A stretch of 21,629 bases of DNA from a virus, in the IMG/VR virus record IMGVR_UViG_3300036985_004011, positions 1-21,629 of that record, one strand, 5' to 3'. The position numbers and the translations under genes were made by a program. Positions 15,289 through 21,629 of the stretch are shown here, one piece after another (the first letter of the stretch is position 1; each line of letters opens with the position of its first letter). The notes under the pieces were generated by a model. It was not told where the DNA came from and made no database searches. It saw nothing but the letters and a program-made list of their open reading frames with translations.

Positions 15289-16506
15289 ATGAGTTGGCAA
15301 GAACGTGTAGATAATATAAAATTCAGCATTGAAACTGGAGATGGTCAAATTTACTTTCCATTGTACAAAGGAGGAGAAACCGAAAGGGAATACAACACTT
15401 CGGTTTTTAATTTTATTAGTGTTTACGGAACTTTGGTTGACAGAAAAAAACCACAATCAAGAAAACTAACATTAGTTTTTTATTTTCAAGGTGCTGATAA
15501 TATAGAACAAGCTGATAGGTTTGAATTTTCTTGTGATGATCCTAGGCCATGGACAGTTACTCATCCTTTTTATGGCATAATTAATGGACAGCCAATGTCA
15601 ATAAAGCGTGATGATAGTTCGTTAAATATTACTGAAGTAACAGTACCTTTTTTAGAAAGTATTGATGCCGATTATCCTTTGTCAAATTTTACAATAAAAG
15701 ATAACACAAGAGATAAAAAAGCATTGGTTTATTCATTGTCAAGCGTTTCGGCAGTTACAAATGTAAATTTTGTTGCAGCAGATATTCCAAAAATGAATCA
15801 AAGTATTTTAGACATGTCTGGAGAAATGAAAAAAATTCAAGACGGAAATACTTATTCTGATTTTCAAAATGCTTTAAATTCAGGATTAAAAGCTATTGAT
15901 AATTTATTGGCAGAACCACTAGATGCTCTTGGTAAAATTCAAGATTTTTTAGATTTACCATCTACCTATGAACGAGCCATTGAAGCTAGAATAGGGAACT
16001 TTGAAAATATATTTCGTAGATTAAAAACAAGTATAAAAACATTAGCCGATAAGAAATATTTTGAATCAATGGGTGCTTCGGTAATATCTTCTTTGAGTTT
16101 GGTTTTGGTGTTACCTAAAGTTGGGGATTATGTTTTGGTTGATGATGTTGCTTCTGCTACTAGAAGATTATCAAATATTTATAATGAATATGTTGAAATT
16201 TTAGCCGATTTGCAAACTTCAATTTATGATGTTAATAATTCATTTAGTCCTGACGCATCTGTACAAACAGAATTAAATTCATTGGTAAATTATACTATTG
16301 CAAATCTTTATTTTTTATCGTTTGAAACCAAAAGAGAACGTATTGTAGTAACTGCAAAAGAAAGTAATTTAATTTTGTTGGTTCACAGATATTTAGGATT
16401 AGATGCAGATGATATTAATATTGATACCTTTGTAAAAACAAATAATTTAAAATTTAATAAATTATTTACCATAGAAAAAGGAACAGAAATAAGATATGCG
16501 AAATAA
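15289..16506 (+). CDS. Baseplate hub protein, Mu gpN-like (DNA circularisation N-terminal domain)
   Basis: The product is 405 residues (Mu gpN 491). It starts MSWQERVDNIKFSIE, the family opener 'sWqerl...sFrg', then YNTSVFNFISVYGTLVDRKK where 'dlGr' would fall. LTLVFYFQGADNIEQADRFE and the hallmark WTVTHPFYG (88-96) follow, with His-Pro-x-x-Gly as in DNA_circ_N proteins. The middle is α-helical with coiled-coil character (~165-340). A C-terminal segment LIVHRYLGL-like plus TFVKTNNLKFNKLFTIEKG follows. In Mu this protein sits at the base of the tail tube and was named for its role with injected DNA. gpP-like and gp45-like genes follow. Confidence 0.82.
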   Translation: MSWQERVDNIKFSIETGDGQIYFPLYKGGETEREYNTSVFNFISVYGTLVDRKKPQSRKLTLVFYFQGADNIEQADRFEFSCDDPRPWTVTHPFYGIINGQPMSIKRDDSSLNITEVTVPFLESIDADYPLSNFTIKDNTRDKKALVYSLSSVSAVTNVNFVAADIPKMNQSILDMSGEMKKIQDGNTYSDFQNALNSGLKAIDNLLAEPLDALGKIQDFLDLPSTYERAIEARIGNFENIFRRLKTSIKTLADKKYFESMGASVISSLSLVLVLPKVGDYVLVDDVASATRRLSNIYNEYVEILADLQTSIYDVNNSFSPDASVQTELNSLVNYTIANLYFLSFETKRERIVVTAKESNLILLVHRYLGLDADDINIDTFVKTNNLKFNKLFTIEKGTEIRYAK

Positions 16507-16535
16507 AAAAATAATTTTTTTTTAAATAAAAAGCC

Positions 16536-17714
16536 ATGAGTTTCAGAATAGTTATCGACAAGAAAAATATCCAATTTTTTACCGCTGGAACAATTAATTT
16601 AAAATTAGATTCTATTGCTTCTACTTTTGAATTTGCTGCAAGATTTAGCGCTCAAAATAAAGAACATCAAGAACTATTCAAACCGTTGCAATATAAAGAT
16701 GTTGAGATTTATAATTCAAAAGATAAATTAATTTTTACAGGAACAATATTAAACCACAGATTTAAGAGTAATTCAGGTAGAGAATTAGTAATTATTTCAG
16801 GATATTCAAAATCAGGCATTTTAGAGGACGTAACCATTCCTTTGAGTGCATATCCATTAGAAAGCAATAATCGTTCGTTAAAAGACATCGCCGAACGTTT
16901 GTGTGGCTTATTTGGTATAAAAGTATTAATATCAGATCAAGGGAAAACAATTACTGATACAATTATAAAAGATAAACCAACTAAAGTTCGTGAAAAATCT
17001 GATTTTGAAACTATAAAATCAAAATCAAATGTTGTATTTGGTAGAACATCTGCTGGACCTACTGAAACTGTAAAAGATTATTTATCTAAATTGGCAGGAC
17101 AAAAAAATATAATTTTATCACATAATGAAAAAGGCGAAGTTTTATTATTTCAGCCAGATTTACTACAAAAACCAAAATATTTTTTTACCAAAGGAAATTC
17201 TATTGCAATGTCAATGGATGTAAACGGACAAGCAATGCACTCCGAAATAAATGTTGTTAGACAACCTAGCGACGAAAATGAGGGCGTTTCTACTGTTGAT
17301 TCGACAAAGAACACATTAATAGGAAAATATCGCCCTACAACGAAGATTTTGAGTTCAGGAGTAGATACCGAAACAAAAGAAGCCGCAGAAAATGAATTGG
17401 CTTCAGAATTAAAGAATATTTCGGCTACTGTGGAACTTCAAGGATTGTTTGATGAAATATATCCAGGCGAAATAGTAAACGTTCATAATCATTACATTTA
17501 TAATTATGCTTACAATCGTTGGATGGTAGATTCTATTACATTAAAGTTCGATGAGAAATCAGATACAACAACTTTAAATTTAGTTCCGCCAGAAAGTTTT
17601 AATGGTGCAAATCCTCGTAATTTATTCTTTAACCATGATGACCCTGATAATCATTTAGAAGCACACTTAAATGAGTATAATTCTTTATATACAAATGATA
17701 AAAGTATTTTATAA
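16536..17714 (+). CDS. Baseplate hub protein, Mu gpP/gp44-like (T4 gp27 type)
   Basis: The product is 392 residues (Mu gpP 379). A characteristic N-terminal β domain has VEIYNSKDKLIFTGTILNHR and then FKSNSGRELVIISGYSKSGI, matching 'v.v....g..lftG.v......g.....i.GrS....l.D'. YLSKLAGQKNIILSHNEKGE (~184-203) leads the second domain, and the C-terminal barrel includes LFDEIYPGEIVNVHNHYI and WMVDSITLKF. It forms the trimeric hub carrying the spike. The start ATG 16536 follows the gpN stop by 29 A/T-rich bases. The gp45-like spike comes next, as in Mu. Confidence 0.85.
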   Translation: MSFRIVIDKKNIQFFTAGTINLKLDSIASTFEFAARFSAQNKEHQELFKPLQYKDVEIYNSKDKLIFTGTILNHRFKSNSGRELVIISGYSKSGILEDVTIPLSAYPLESNNRSLKDIAERLCGLFGIKVLISDQGKTITDTIIKDKPTKVREKSDFETIKSKSNVVFGRTSAGPTETVKDYLSKLAGQKNIILSHNEKGEVLLFQPDLLQKPKYFFTKGNSIAMSMDVNGQAMHSEINVVRQPSDENEGVSTVDSTKNTLIGKYRPTTKILSSGVDTETKEAAENELASELKNISATVELQGLFDEIYPGEIVNVHNHYIYNYAYNRWMVDSITLKFDEKSDTTTLNLVPPESFNGANPRNLFFNHDDPDNHLEAHLNEYNSLYTNDKSIL

Positions 17715-17717
17715 TAA

Positions 17718-17731
17718 TTTTTTTTTTTTTT
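17718..17731 (+). repeat. Homopolymer tract, 14 T
   Basis: Run of 14 T starting three bases after the gpP-like stop. With the run of 18 T at 17774-17791 it brackets a 42-base AT-only-like spacer ahead of the spike gene. Such runs slip in replication and sequencing, so the length may vary. Confidence 0.9.
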
Positions 17732-17773
17732 GAAAAACATTTTAAAATATAAGGTAATAGATTTTAAATATTA

Positions 17774-17791
17774 TTTTTTTTTTTTTTTTTT
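17774..17791 (+). repeat. Homopolymer tract, 18 T
   Basis: The longest homopolymer in the window, ending 21 bases before the spike ATG at 17813. It could influence spike expression if its length varies, or act as an upstream A/U-rich element. It is not preceded by a GC-rich hairpin, so it is not a typical intrinsic terminator. Confidence 0.9.
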
Positions 17792-17812
17792 CACACAAAA
17801 TACATAAACACT

Positions 17813-18304
17813 ATGATTACATTTAGCAAATTTAAAAGCTCAACAATAGAGCAAGGAAAAAGGATTTTAAAGGTATTACAATTTGGAGCAAAAACTGCAA
17901 AAGAAAGTTATCCATTTGGATTTGATAGTTCACCACTTGAAAATTTGACAGCAATTTATGCAGAAACAACCAACAAAGGAGAAGCTGTAATAATCGGTTA
18001 TATTAACAAAAATCAGATAGCCGAGCTAGGAGGAAGCAGGATGTATTCGCTTGATTCAACGGGCAACCTTAAGGCGTATGCCTACGCAAGAGCATCGGGC
18101 ATATTGGAGCTAAACGGAAATCAATATACTTCGGTTAGATATGAAAATCTACTCCAGGCAATCAATTCGCAAAATGCTTTAATAAATGCGGAACTAGTCA
18201 AAATTGCAGCCGGATTAAATGCAATTGTACCTGGATCATATATACCTGGATCAATAACTATAAATTTAACCTCCAGCCAGTCCCCAACGGTAAAAATAAA
18301 ATAA
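17813..18304 (+). CDS. Baseplate central spike, Mu gp45-like
   Basis: The product is 163 residues (Mu gp45 197). After a short N-terminus, VLQFGAKTAKESYPFGFDSS (21-40) is followed by LTAIYAETTNKGEAVIIGYI (45-64). ELGGSRMYSLDSTGNLKAYA (71-90) and ASGILELNGNQ follow the gp45 order 'fP.G....p......pvG......vi......l..GE..lyd..G..i.i...g.i.i.g'. The end (ELVKIAAGLNAI then a repeated PGS) is short and has no HxH motif like the iron-binding tip of Mu gp45. The protein should pierce the outer membrane below the hub. Base composition is visibly richer in G+C between about 17990 and 18130 than in neighbours. It ends the structural operon before a terminator. Confidence 0.75.
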   Translation: MITFSKFKSSTIEQGKRILKVLQFGAKTAKESYPFGFDSSPLENLTAIYAETTNKGEAVIIGYINKNQIAELGGSRMYSLDSTGNLKAYAYARASGILELNGNQYTSVRYENLLQAINSQNALINAELVKIAAGLNAIVPGSYIPGSITINLTSSQSPTVKIK

Positions 18305-18351
18305 TACCTATATATATAGATTATTTTAAAAAAAATACAAAAAATTTATAC

Positions 18352-18390
18352 AATGTGAAACCCTATAAAATAAGGGCTTCACATTTTTTT
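18352..18390 (+). terminator. Intrinsic terminator of the late structural operon
   Basis: A 13-bp stem (18352-18364 with 18373-18385) has one A-C mismatch, an eight-base loop and a T-run. It lies 48 bases beyond the spike gene and just before the promoter of the small-gene island. Confidence 0.85.
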
Positions 18391-18422
18391 ATGCAAAAAA
18401 TATTAAAAAATTATAAAAAAAA

Positions 18423-18455
18423 TTTGTTTATTATAAAAAAAGTTACTTATCTTTG
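18423..18455 (+). promoter_or_regulatory. Bacteroidetes-type promoter of the small-gene island
   Basis: TTTG at 18423-18426 (-33) and TATCTTTG at 18448-18455 (-7, TAnnTTTG) are separated by 21 bases, in agreement with the Bacteroidetes sigma-A consensus. It lies between the operon terminator and the gene at 18519, leaving a leader of roughly 55-60 bases. This is the best promoter in the window. Confidence 0.75.
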
Positions 18456-18518
18456 ACCCAATAAAAATAACTAATACTTAAAAACTGTTAGCCGCTTCAG
18501 ATAAAAAGACGGTAAAAA

Positions 18519-19085
18519 ATGAGAACAATAAGAACAAAAATTTACAAATTTGAGGAATTAAGCAAGGAAAGTCAAGCAAATGCAATTGATGAAATGCGTG
18601 GAATTAATACAGAACACGATGATTGGTACGATTGTATTTTTGAAGATTTTAAAGAAACATTAACCGAAGCGGGTTTTTTAGATGCTACTATACAATTTTC
18701 GGGTTTTTGGTCACAAGGTGACGGACTATCTTTTGACGCTAAAATAGACGCTTCAAAATTCGCAACCATAACAAATGAAAAAAGAGTAGTTAATTTAATT
18801 AATTCGTGTATAATTGATGAATTTACAATAGAAAAAACATCTTTCGCAAACCATTACAGCCACGAAAAAACACGTTATGTAGATTATTCAATTTGCAACG
18901 GAGAAAATTGCAACAAAGTACTTGAAACGCTTTGCGAAAAAATAGAAGCTAAACGCCTTGAGTTATGCAAAGATTTTTATTCAACACTTGAAAAAGATTA
19001 TTACTATTTACAAAGTGATGAATTGATAAAAGAAACTATCTTATCTAATGAATACGAATTTTTAAAAAGCGGCAAACAATTTTAA
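18519..19085 (+). CDS. Widespread phage protein of unknown function ('FSGFWSQGDG' family)
   Basis: The product is 188 residues and the first gene after the strong promoter. The N-terminal YKFEELSKESQANAIDEMRG (9-28) and IQFSGFWSQGDGLSFDAKID (58-77) are typical of a protein family found in many unrelated phages, with no function I can name. The C-terminal half is charged and helical (KVLETLCEKIEAKRLELCKD). It is acidic, soluble, with no membrane segment. Being first and largest in a cluster of tiny genes, it could be the main effector of the island; any host-takeover or counter-defence role is inference. Confidence 0.75.
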   Translation: MRTIRTKIYKFEELSKESQANAIDEMRGINTEHDDWYDCIFEDFKETLTEAGFLDATIQFSGFWSQGDGLSFDAKIDASKFATITNEKRVVNLINSCIIDEFTIEKTSFANHYSHEKTRYVDYSICNGENCNKVLETLCEKIEAKRLELCKDFYSTLEKDYYYLQSDELIKETILSNEYEFLKSGKQF

Positions 19086-19116
19086 TCAAAAAATATTAAC
19101 ACTAAAAAAAAACATC

Positions 19117-19404
19117 ATGCAATCAAAAAGACAAACAAACACAACAGGGTTAAAAGTTAAATTTTTAGGCGCTACAAATACAAAATGTAACAGAATAAAA
19201 ATAACGCAAATGAATTGTAATAAAAGCATTACAATTTCACAGCCTGGAAATATGGAGGTATTACAATATATTTATTTAATACTAGACCAAACAAACGAAA
19301 TTAATTTTTATAGTATTTTAGTTGATAACACACAAAATAATTATCATATTATAAATATAGATTTTAAAGATAATTCATTTACTAACATTTTAAATAAATT
19401 TTAA
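19117..19404 (+). CDS. Small protein of unknown function
   Basis: The product is 95 residues, start ATG 19117 in the context CATCATG after an A-run. The N-terminus is basic (MQSKRQTNTTGLKVKFLG); the rest is β-like with repeated Asn/Ile (CNKSITISQPGNM, YIYLILDQTNEINFYSILVD). Four cysteines are not arranged as a known zinc motif. No family is recognised. It is followed after two bases by the next gene. Confidence 0.6.
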   Translation: MQSKRQTNTTGLKVKFLGATNTKCNRIKITQMNCNKSITISQPGNMEVLQYIYLILDQTNEINFYSILVDNTQNNYHIINIDFKDNSFTNILNKF

Positions 19405-19406
19405 TC

Positions 19407-19658
19407 ATGTATAACACAGACTTAAGAACGTTTTTTATATCGTTTCAACACAGATCAACAAACAAAAATTTTATCTTTCAAACTGGGGCCGAATTAGTAG
19501 AAATTCTAAAAAAAGCGGAAACAGGAATAGAAAGTATAAAAGAATTTCAACCTCACAAAGCAGCATTTAAAACAATAAGTAAAAAAGATTTTCTAAATTA
19601 TTTTAATTGGGAAACTGAAACAATCGAGTACTTAAGAAACCATTATTTTTTTAAATAA
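19407..19658 (+). CDS. Small protein of unknown function
   Basis: The product is 83 residues, start AATCATG two bases after the preceding stop. It contains YNTDLRTFFISFQHRSTNKN, a helix (GAELVEILKKAETGIESIKE), and an aromatic C-terminus (FNWETETIEYLRNHYFFK). Soluble, no signal peptide. No family is recognised. Confidence 0.58.
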   Translation: MYNTDLRTFFISFQHRSTNKNFIFQTGAELVEILKKAETGIESIKEFQPHKAAFKTISKKDFLNYFNWETETIEYLRNHYFFK

Positions 19659-19665
19659 TATAAAA

Positions 19666-19767
19666 ATGAGAACAAAACCAAGACAACCAAGCGAAACAGA
19701 AATTTATTGCAAATTTTCAGTTTTATTTTTAGTAACAATAACTATTTTATCAATCTTTTTAAACTAA
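19666..19767 (+). CDS. 33-residue single-span membrane peptide
   Basis: Reads MRTKPRQPSETEIYCKFSVL and continues with a hydrophobic stretch (FLVTITILSIFLN). It has a basic N-terminus then one predicted membrane span, positive-inside topology. The ATG follows an A-run and a seven-base gap from the previous stop; the next gene starts six bases after its end, so it fits the tight spacing of this cluster. It could be a small inhibitor or lysis accessory; nothing identifies it. Confidence 0.5.
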   Translation: MRTKPRQPSETEIYCKFSVLFLVTITILSIFLN

Positions 19768-19773
19768 TTAATC

Positions 19774-20100
19774 ATGAAAAAAATATCTTCAAAAAATCAA
19801 AAAATATTTATTGATACAATGAAACAGGAACTAATAAAAATTAAGGCGGAGCCGTTTATATCTGATCCTTTACAATTTGACTTGAAAACTAAATACGGTA
19901 TTTTATGGCTTCGTATTGATACCGATCAAAGTAGTTGTTTTTCTGTTTTTGGCCGTTTTGTTGAAGTTTCAAAAGTTAAATATAATTTATTTGATAATAT
20001 CAATTCATATTCTGGAAAATGGAATCACCATTTAATAGAAGAAAATCCAAAAAATGCGGTTAATCAAATTATAAATAATTATAAATTTTTAATAAATTAG
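19774..20100 (+). CDS. Small protein of unknown function
   Basis: The product is 108 residues, start AATCATG. Features are a basic N-terminal helix (MKKISSKNQKIFIDTMKQEL), a β stretch with tryptophan (KYGILWLRIDTD), CFSVFGRFVEVSKVKYNLF, and NSYSGKWNHHLIEE ending in a helix (NAVNQIINNYKF). Small phage proteins with a 'W-N-H' end like this occur, but I cannot name a function. Confidence 0.6.
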   Translation: MKKISSKNQKIFIDTMKQELIKIKAEPFISDPLQFDLKTKYGILWLRIDTDQSSCFSVFGRFVEVSKVKYNLFDNINSYSGKWNHHLIEENPKNAVNQIINNYKFLIN

Positions 20101-20103
20101 AAT

Positions 20104-20337
20104 ATGGAATTAATAAAGTACAATTGTGAATTTTACGAAAGTTTCAGCCCACAACGTGGCGAATTAAGAAAATTATGGAATGACACGGAAACTGACTGGA
20201 AAGATTACTTAAAAGAAAATGATTTACAAGTATTGAAAATTTCGGATGCTTTAGGAATCAATTTAAAAGAAATTTCAATAACATATAGTATTATCGATTT
20301 ACAAAGGATTTACAACGAACTTTATAAAATTAATTAA
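20104..20337 (+). CDS. Small acidic protein of unknown function
   Basis: The product is 77 residues, starting three bases after the previous stop. Its N-terminus has FYESFSPQRGELRKLWNDTE, then DWKDYLKENDLQVLKISDAL and a helix IDLQRIYNELYKIN. It is acidic and likely α-helical. No family is recognised. Its end is one base before the next ATG. Confidence 0.58.
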   Translation: MELIKYNCEFYESFSPQRGELRKLWNDTETDWKDYLKENDLQVLKISDALGINLKEISITYSIIDLQRIYNELYKIN

Positions 20338-20338
20338 A

Positions 20339-20590
20339 ATGAAAATACAAATATCAACTACAATTATAGACGGCAGCAATAAAACACAAAAAACCGAAAC
20401 CGTACAAAAAAATGATCTACGGATTGAAATGCTGGCCAATTACAAAAGTTTAAGTACGACATATAATATTTTAGATTGTGTTTTTGATTATGAATGCAGC
20501 CAAACAAAATTTGGTTATAAAATTACAAAAACAATAGTGCAGCACAAAAGAACAAAACACACAACTATTCAAATTATAAATTATAATTAG
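20339..20590 (+). CDS. Small basic protein of unknown function
   Basis: The product is 83 residues, start one base after the previous stop, so probably translationally coupled. Strand-rich and basic (MKIQISTTIIDGSNKTQKTE, FGYKITKTIVQHKRTKHTTI). The Lys/His-rich end could bind nucleic acid, which is only a guess from charge. No family is recognised. Confidence 0.55.
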   Translation: MKIQISTTIIDGSNKTQKTETVQKNDLRIEMLANYKSLSTTYNILDCVFDYECSQTKFGYKITKTIVQHKRTKHTTIQIINYN

Positions 20591-20598
20591 CAGCTAAA

Positions 20599-20724
20599 AT
20601 GAAAATAACACAAAAGGACGGATTTTTCACAATCCAATTAAAAGACTGTCAAAGGCATTTTTTAACCGCATGGGAGGCAATTGCCTATTTATCAAAAATC
20701 AATTTATTAACTCAAAAAAATTAA
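20599..20724 (+). CDS. 41-residue protein of unknown function
   Basis: Starts MKITQKDGFFTIQLKDCQRH and ends AYLSKINLLTQKN. ATG 20599 follows an A-run. It fills the gap between neighbours with normal spacing (eight bases before, four after), which argues that it is real. The TAWEAIAYLSKINLL part is a probable amphipathic helix. Confidence 0.5.
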   Translation: MKITQKDGFFTIQLKDCQRHFLTAWEAIAYLSKINLLTQKN

Positions 20725-20728
20725 AATC

Positions 20729-20920
20729 ATGAATTTATACTTAATTTTGATTTACAACAGCATAAATACAAAAAATCATTTTATGCAGGAAGTAATAGAA
20801 GCAGAAAACGAAACAGAAGCAGAAAACAAACTAATAAATAAAAAGTATTTTTTAGATAGTGCGCAAAGTAAAATTTTAGGAGTATGCAGGAAAGTAAAAA
20901 TTTTACATAAGATAGAATAA
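20729..20920 (+). CDS. Small protein of unknown function
   Basis: The product is 63 residues, start AATCATG. A hydrophobic N-terminus (NLYLILIYNSI) is followed by an acidic Glu/Asn/Ala repeat (EVIEAENETEAENKLINKKY), which resembles small proteins in which an N-terminal strand leads a helix rich in 'A.s..eAe..l'. No signal peptidase site is obvious. It is the last gene before the terminator at 20930-20962. Confidence 0.55.
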   Translation: MNLYLILIYNSINTKNHFMQEVIEAENETEAENKLINKKYFLDSAQSKILGVCRKVKILHKIE

Positions 20921-20929
20921 AAAAAATAT

Positions 20930-20962
20930 AAACCTTAAATTTAATTATTTGAGGTTTTTTTT
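20930..20962 (+). terminator. Intrinsic terminator within the small-gene island
   Basis: An 11-bp stem (20930-20940 with 20947-20957) has one G:U pair, a six-base loop and a T-run. It probably ends the main transcript from the 18423 promoter; the two following genes would need read-through or another promoter. Confidence 0.8.
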
Positions 20963-20985
20963 ATAAATTTACAAAAATTAAAAAT

Positions 20986-21216
20986 ATGATCACACAAAAA
21001 GAAATCCGAGAAACAAACATTTACAAGGCATTGAATCCAGAAACGGACTTTATAAAATTGAAGTTTATCAATTGCTTATCTGTGCAAAAAATCATAATTC
21101 ATGGTTATATAGTCGCAATCAATACGGGAGCAATCCCTGGAAACATTACCGGAATAAACAGATTAATAATTGAGGAACTAATTAAAACAAAAAAAAATGA
21201 AAGACAATCAAAGTAA
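20986..21216 (+). CDS. Small protein of unknown function
   Basis: The product is 76 residues, start ATG 20986 after an A-run, 24 bases beyond a terminator. Mostly helical with a hydrophobic middle (INCLSVQKIIIHGYIVAINT) and a basic end (EELIKTKKNERQSK). No family is recognised. It overlaps the next gene by 20 bases. Confidence 0.5.
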   Translation: MITQKEIRETNIYKALNPETDFIKLKFINCLSVQKIIIHGYIVAINTGAIPGNITGINRLIIEELIKTKKNERQSK

Positions 21217-21319
21217 CAGGGAAGAAGCAAAGCAATTGACAAAGCTATTTATTGAAATCATTTGCATTATTATTGTGGTATCTATAATTACATATATAGT
21301 CCACAAGGCAACAATATAA
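21197..21319 (+). CDS. 40-residue single-span membrane protein
   Basis: Reads MKDNQSNREEAKQLTKLFIE, then a strongly hydrophobic span (IICIIIVVSIITYIV) and a short basic end HKATI. The ATG lies in an A-run inside the end of the previous gene, giving a 20-base overlap. The layout, with a hydrophilic N-terminus and one span, would fit a small holin-like or spanin-like protein or a membrane inhibitor. There is no lysozyme or other lysis gene in the window to support a lysis role. Confidence 0.5.
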   Translation: MKDNQSNREEAKQLTKLFIEIICIIIVVSIITYIVHKATI

Positions 21320-21340
21320 TAAACAACAAACAGAATACAC

Positions 21341-21374
21341 AAGCCCCAAACCGTAAAAGGTAAGGGGCTTTTTT
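21341..21374 (+). terminator. Intrinsic terminator after the last small gene
   Basis: A 7-bp GC-rich stem AAGCCCC (21341-21347) with GGGGCTT (21364-21370) has three further inner base pairs (ACC/GGT) across a 2x2 mismatch, then a T-run. Confidence 0.8.
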
Positions 21375-21629
21375 GTATCTTATAATCAAATATAATATAT
21401 AAACAACCCCAGAGGATAAACCCAGAAGCAAAGGACAAATACAAACGGATAAATGAATAAGATAATAGAGGGCTAAATTAGGCACGAACTAGGATCTAAG
21501 TATATCGAAACTACTATAAAATTTTTTATATAAAAATTAATATTTTAAATTGCTTACAATCAGATAGTTATACAATACAAAAAAGGTACTGTAAAGCCTT
21601 AAAATGCTGATTTGCAATGGGTTGCGCAC
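21375..21629 (+). other. Non-coding right end of the window
   Basis: No + strand frame of useful length; stops are frequent. On the - strand a frame enters from the right edge and runs to TAA at 21537-21539 (30 codons, with RNPLQISILRLYST). It has no support as a gene. No tRNA, promoter of good quality, or repeat is seen. The G+C is higher in the last 20 bases. Confidence 0.4.

Noticed and set aside
16507-16535. A-run/T-run between gpN and gpP as a terminator
   Set aside because: The stem would be only A:T pairs with a three-base loop and would not be stable; it is more likely plain AT-rich spacer.
18391-18456. 21-codon ORF starting right after the terminator
   Set aside because: It is Lys/Ile/Asn low complexity and covers the promoter elements; unlikely to be translated.
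21208-21485. Two overlapping - strand frames with hydrophobic products
   Set aside because: They run through the terminator hairpin at 21341-21374 and oppose the plus-strand membrane gene; hydrophobicity is expected from antisense of AT-rich DNA. No start context supports either.
1-21629. tRNA genes, CRISPR arrays, insertion sequences, diversity-generating retroelement
   Set aside because: I saw no cloverleaf-like sequences, no regularly spaced repeats, no transposase-like ORF, and no reverse transcriptase or template/variable repeat pair near the fibres.

Overview
The window is the late structural half of an AT-rich tailed-phage genome or prophage from a Bacteroidetes host, most likely Flavobacterium-like. 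I infer the host from the very low GC, the A-rich start contexts in place of Shine-Dalgarno sequences, and a TTTG/TAnnTTTG promoter of the Bacteroidetes type at 18423-18455. All credible genes are on the + strand. No integrase, terminase, replication gene, endolysin, tRNA or CRISPR array is visible, so I cannot tell whether the phage is lytic or a prophage.

Layout. (1) 1-757: the C-terminus of an unidentified gene and two small unknown genes, one of them bracketed by a ~25-bp direct repeat. (2) 758-913: a regulatory gap with a hairpin and a strong terminator. (3) 914-4037: a lambda-like head module of S49 protease with a scaffold-like tail, a gpD-like decoration protein carrying a large inserted domain, and a gpE-like major capsid protein. 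(4) 4054-5293: small head/neck connector genes. (5) 5310-9882: a contractile tail core of sheath, tube, tail assembly chaperone with a predicted +1/-2 frameshift product, and tape measure. An intrinsic terminator sits just before the tape-measure gene. (6) 9886-18304: a Mu-type baseplate in the order gp46, gp47, gp48, two paralogous fibre-like proteins, a GPZ-like protein, gpN, gpP (gp44), and gp45-like spike. Compared with Mu, the N-P-45 block lies after 46-47-48 and the fibres. (7) 18352-18390: terminator of the late operon. (8) 18423-21319: a strong promoter followed by about eleven very small genes of unknown function, two of which encode single-span membrane peptides, with two more terminators. 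(9) 21375-21629: no convincing gene.

The virion implied is a myovirus with a lambda-type capsid on a Mu-type contractile tail. The protease matures the procapsid, gpE builds the shell and the gpD-like protein caps it. The connectors join head to tail, the chaperone pair loads the tape measure, and sheath and tube polymerise on a wedge (46/47/48) and hub (N/P/45) baseplate. The paralogous fibres are the probable receptor-binding proteins. The small-gene island is the least explained part and could hold host-takeover or counter-defence functions, but that is inference.
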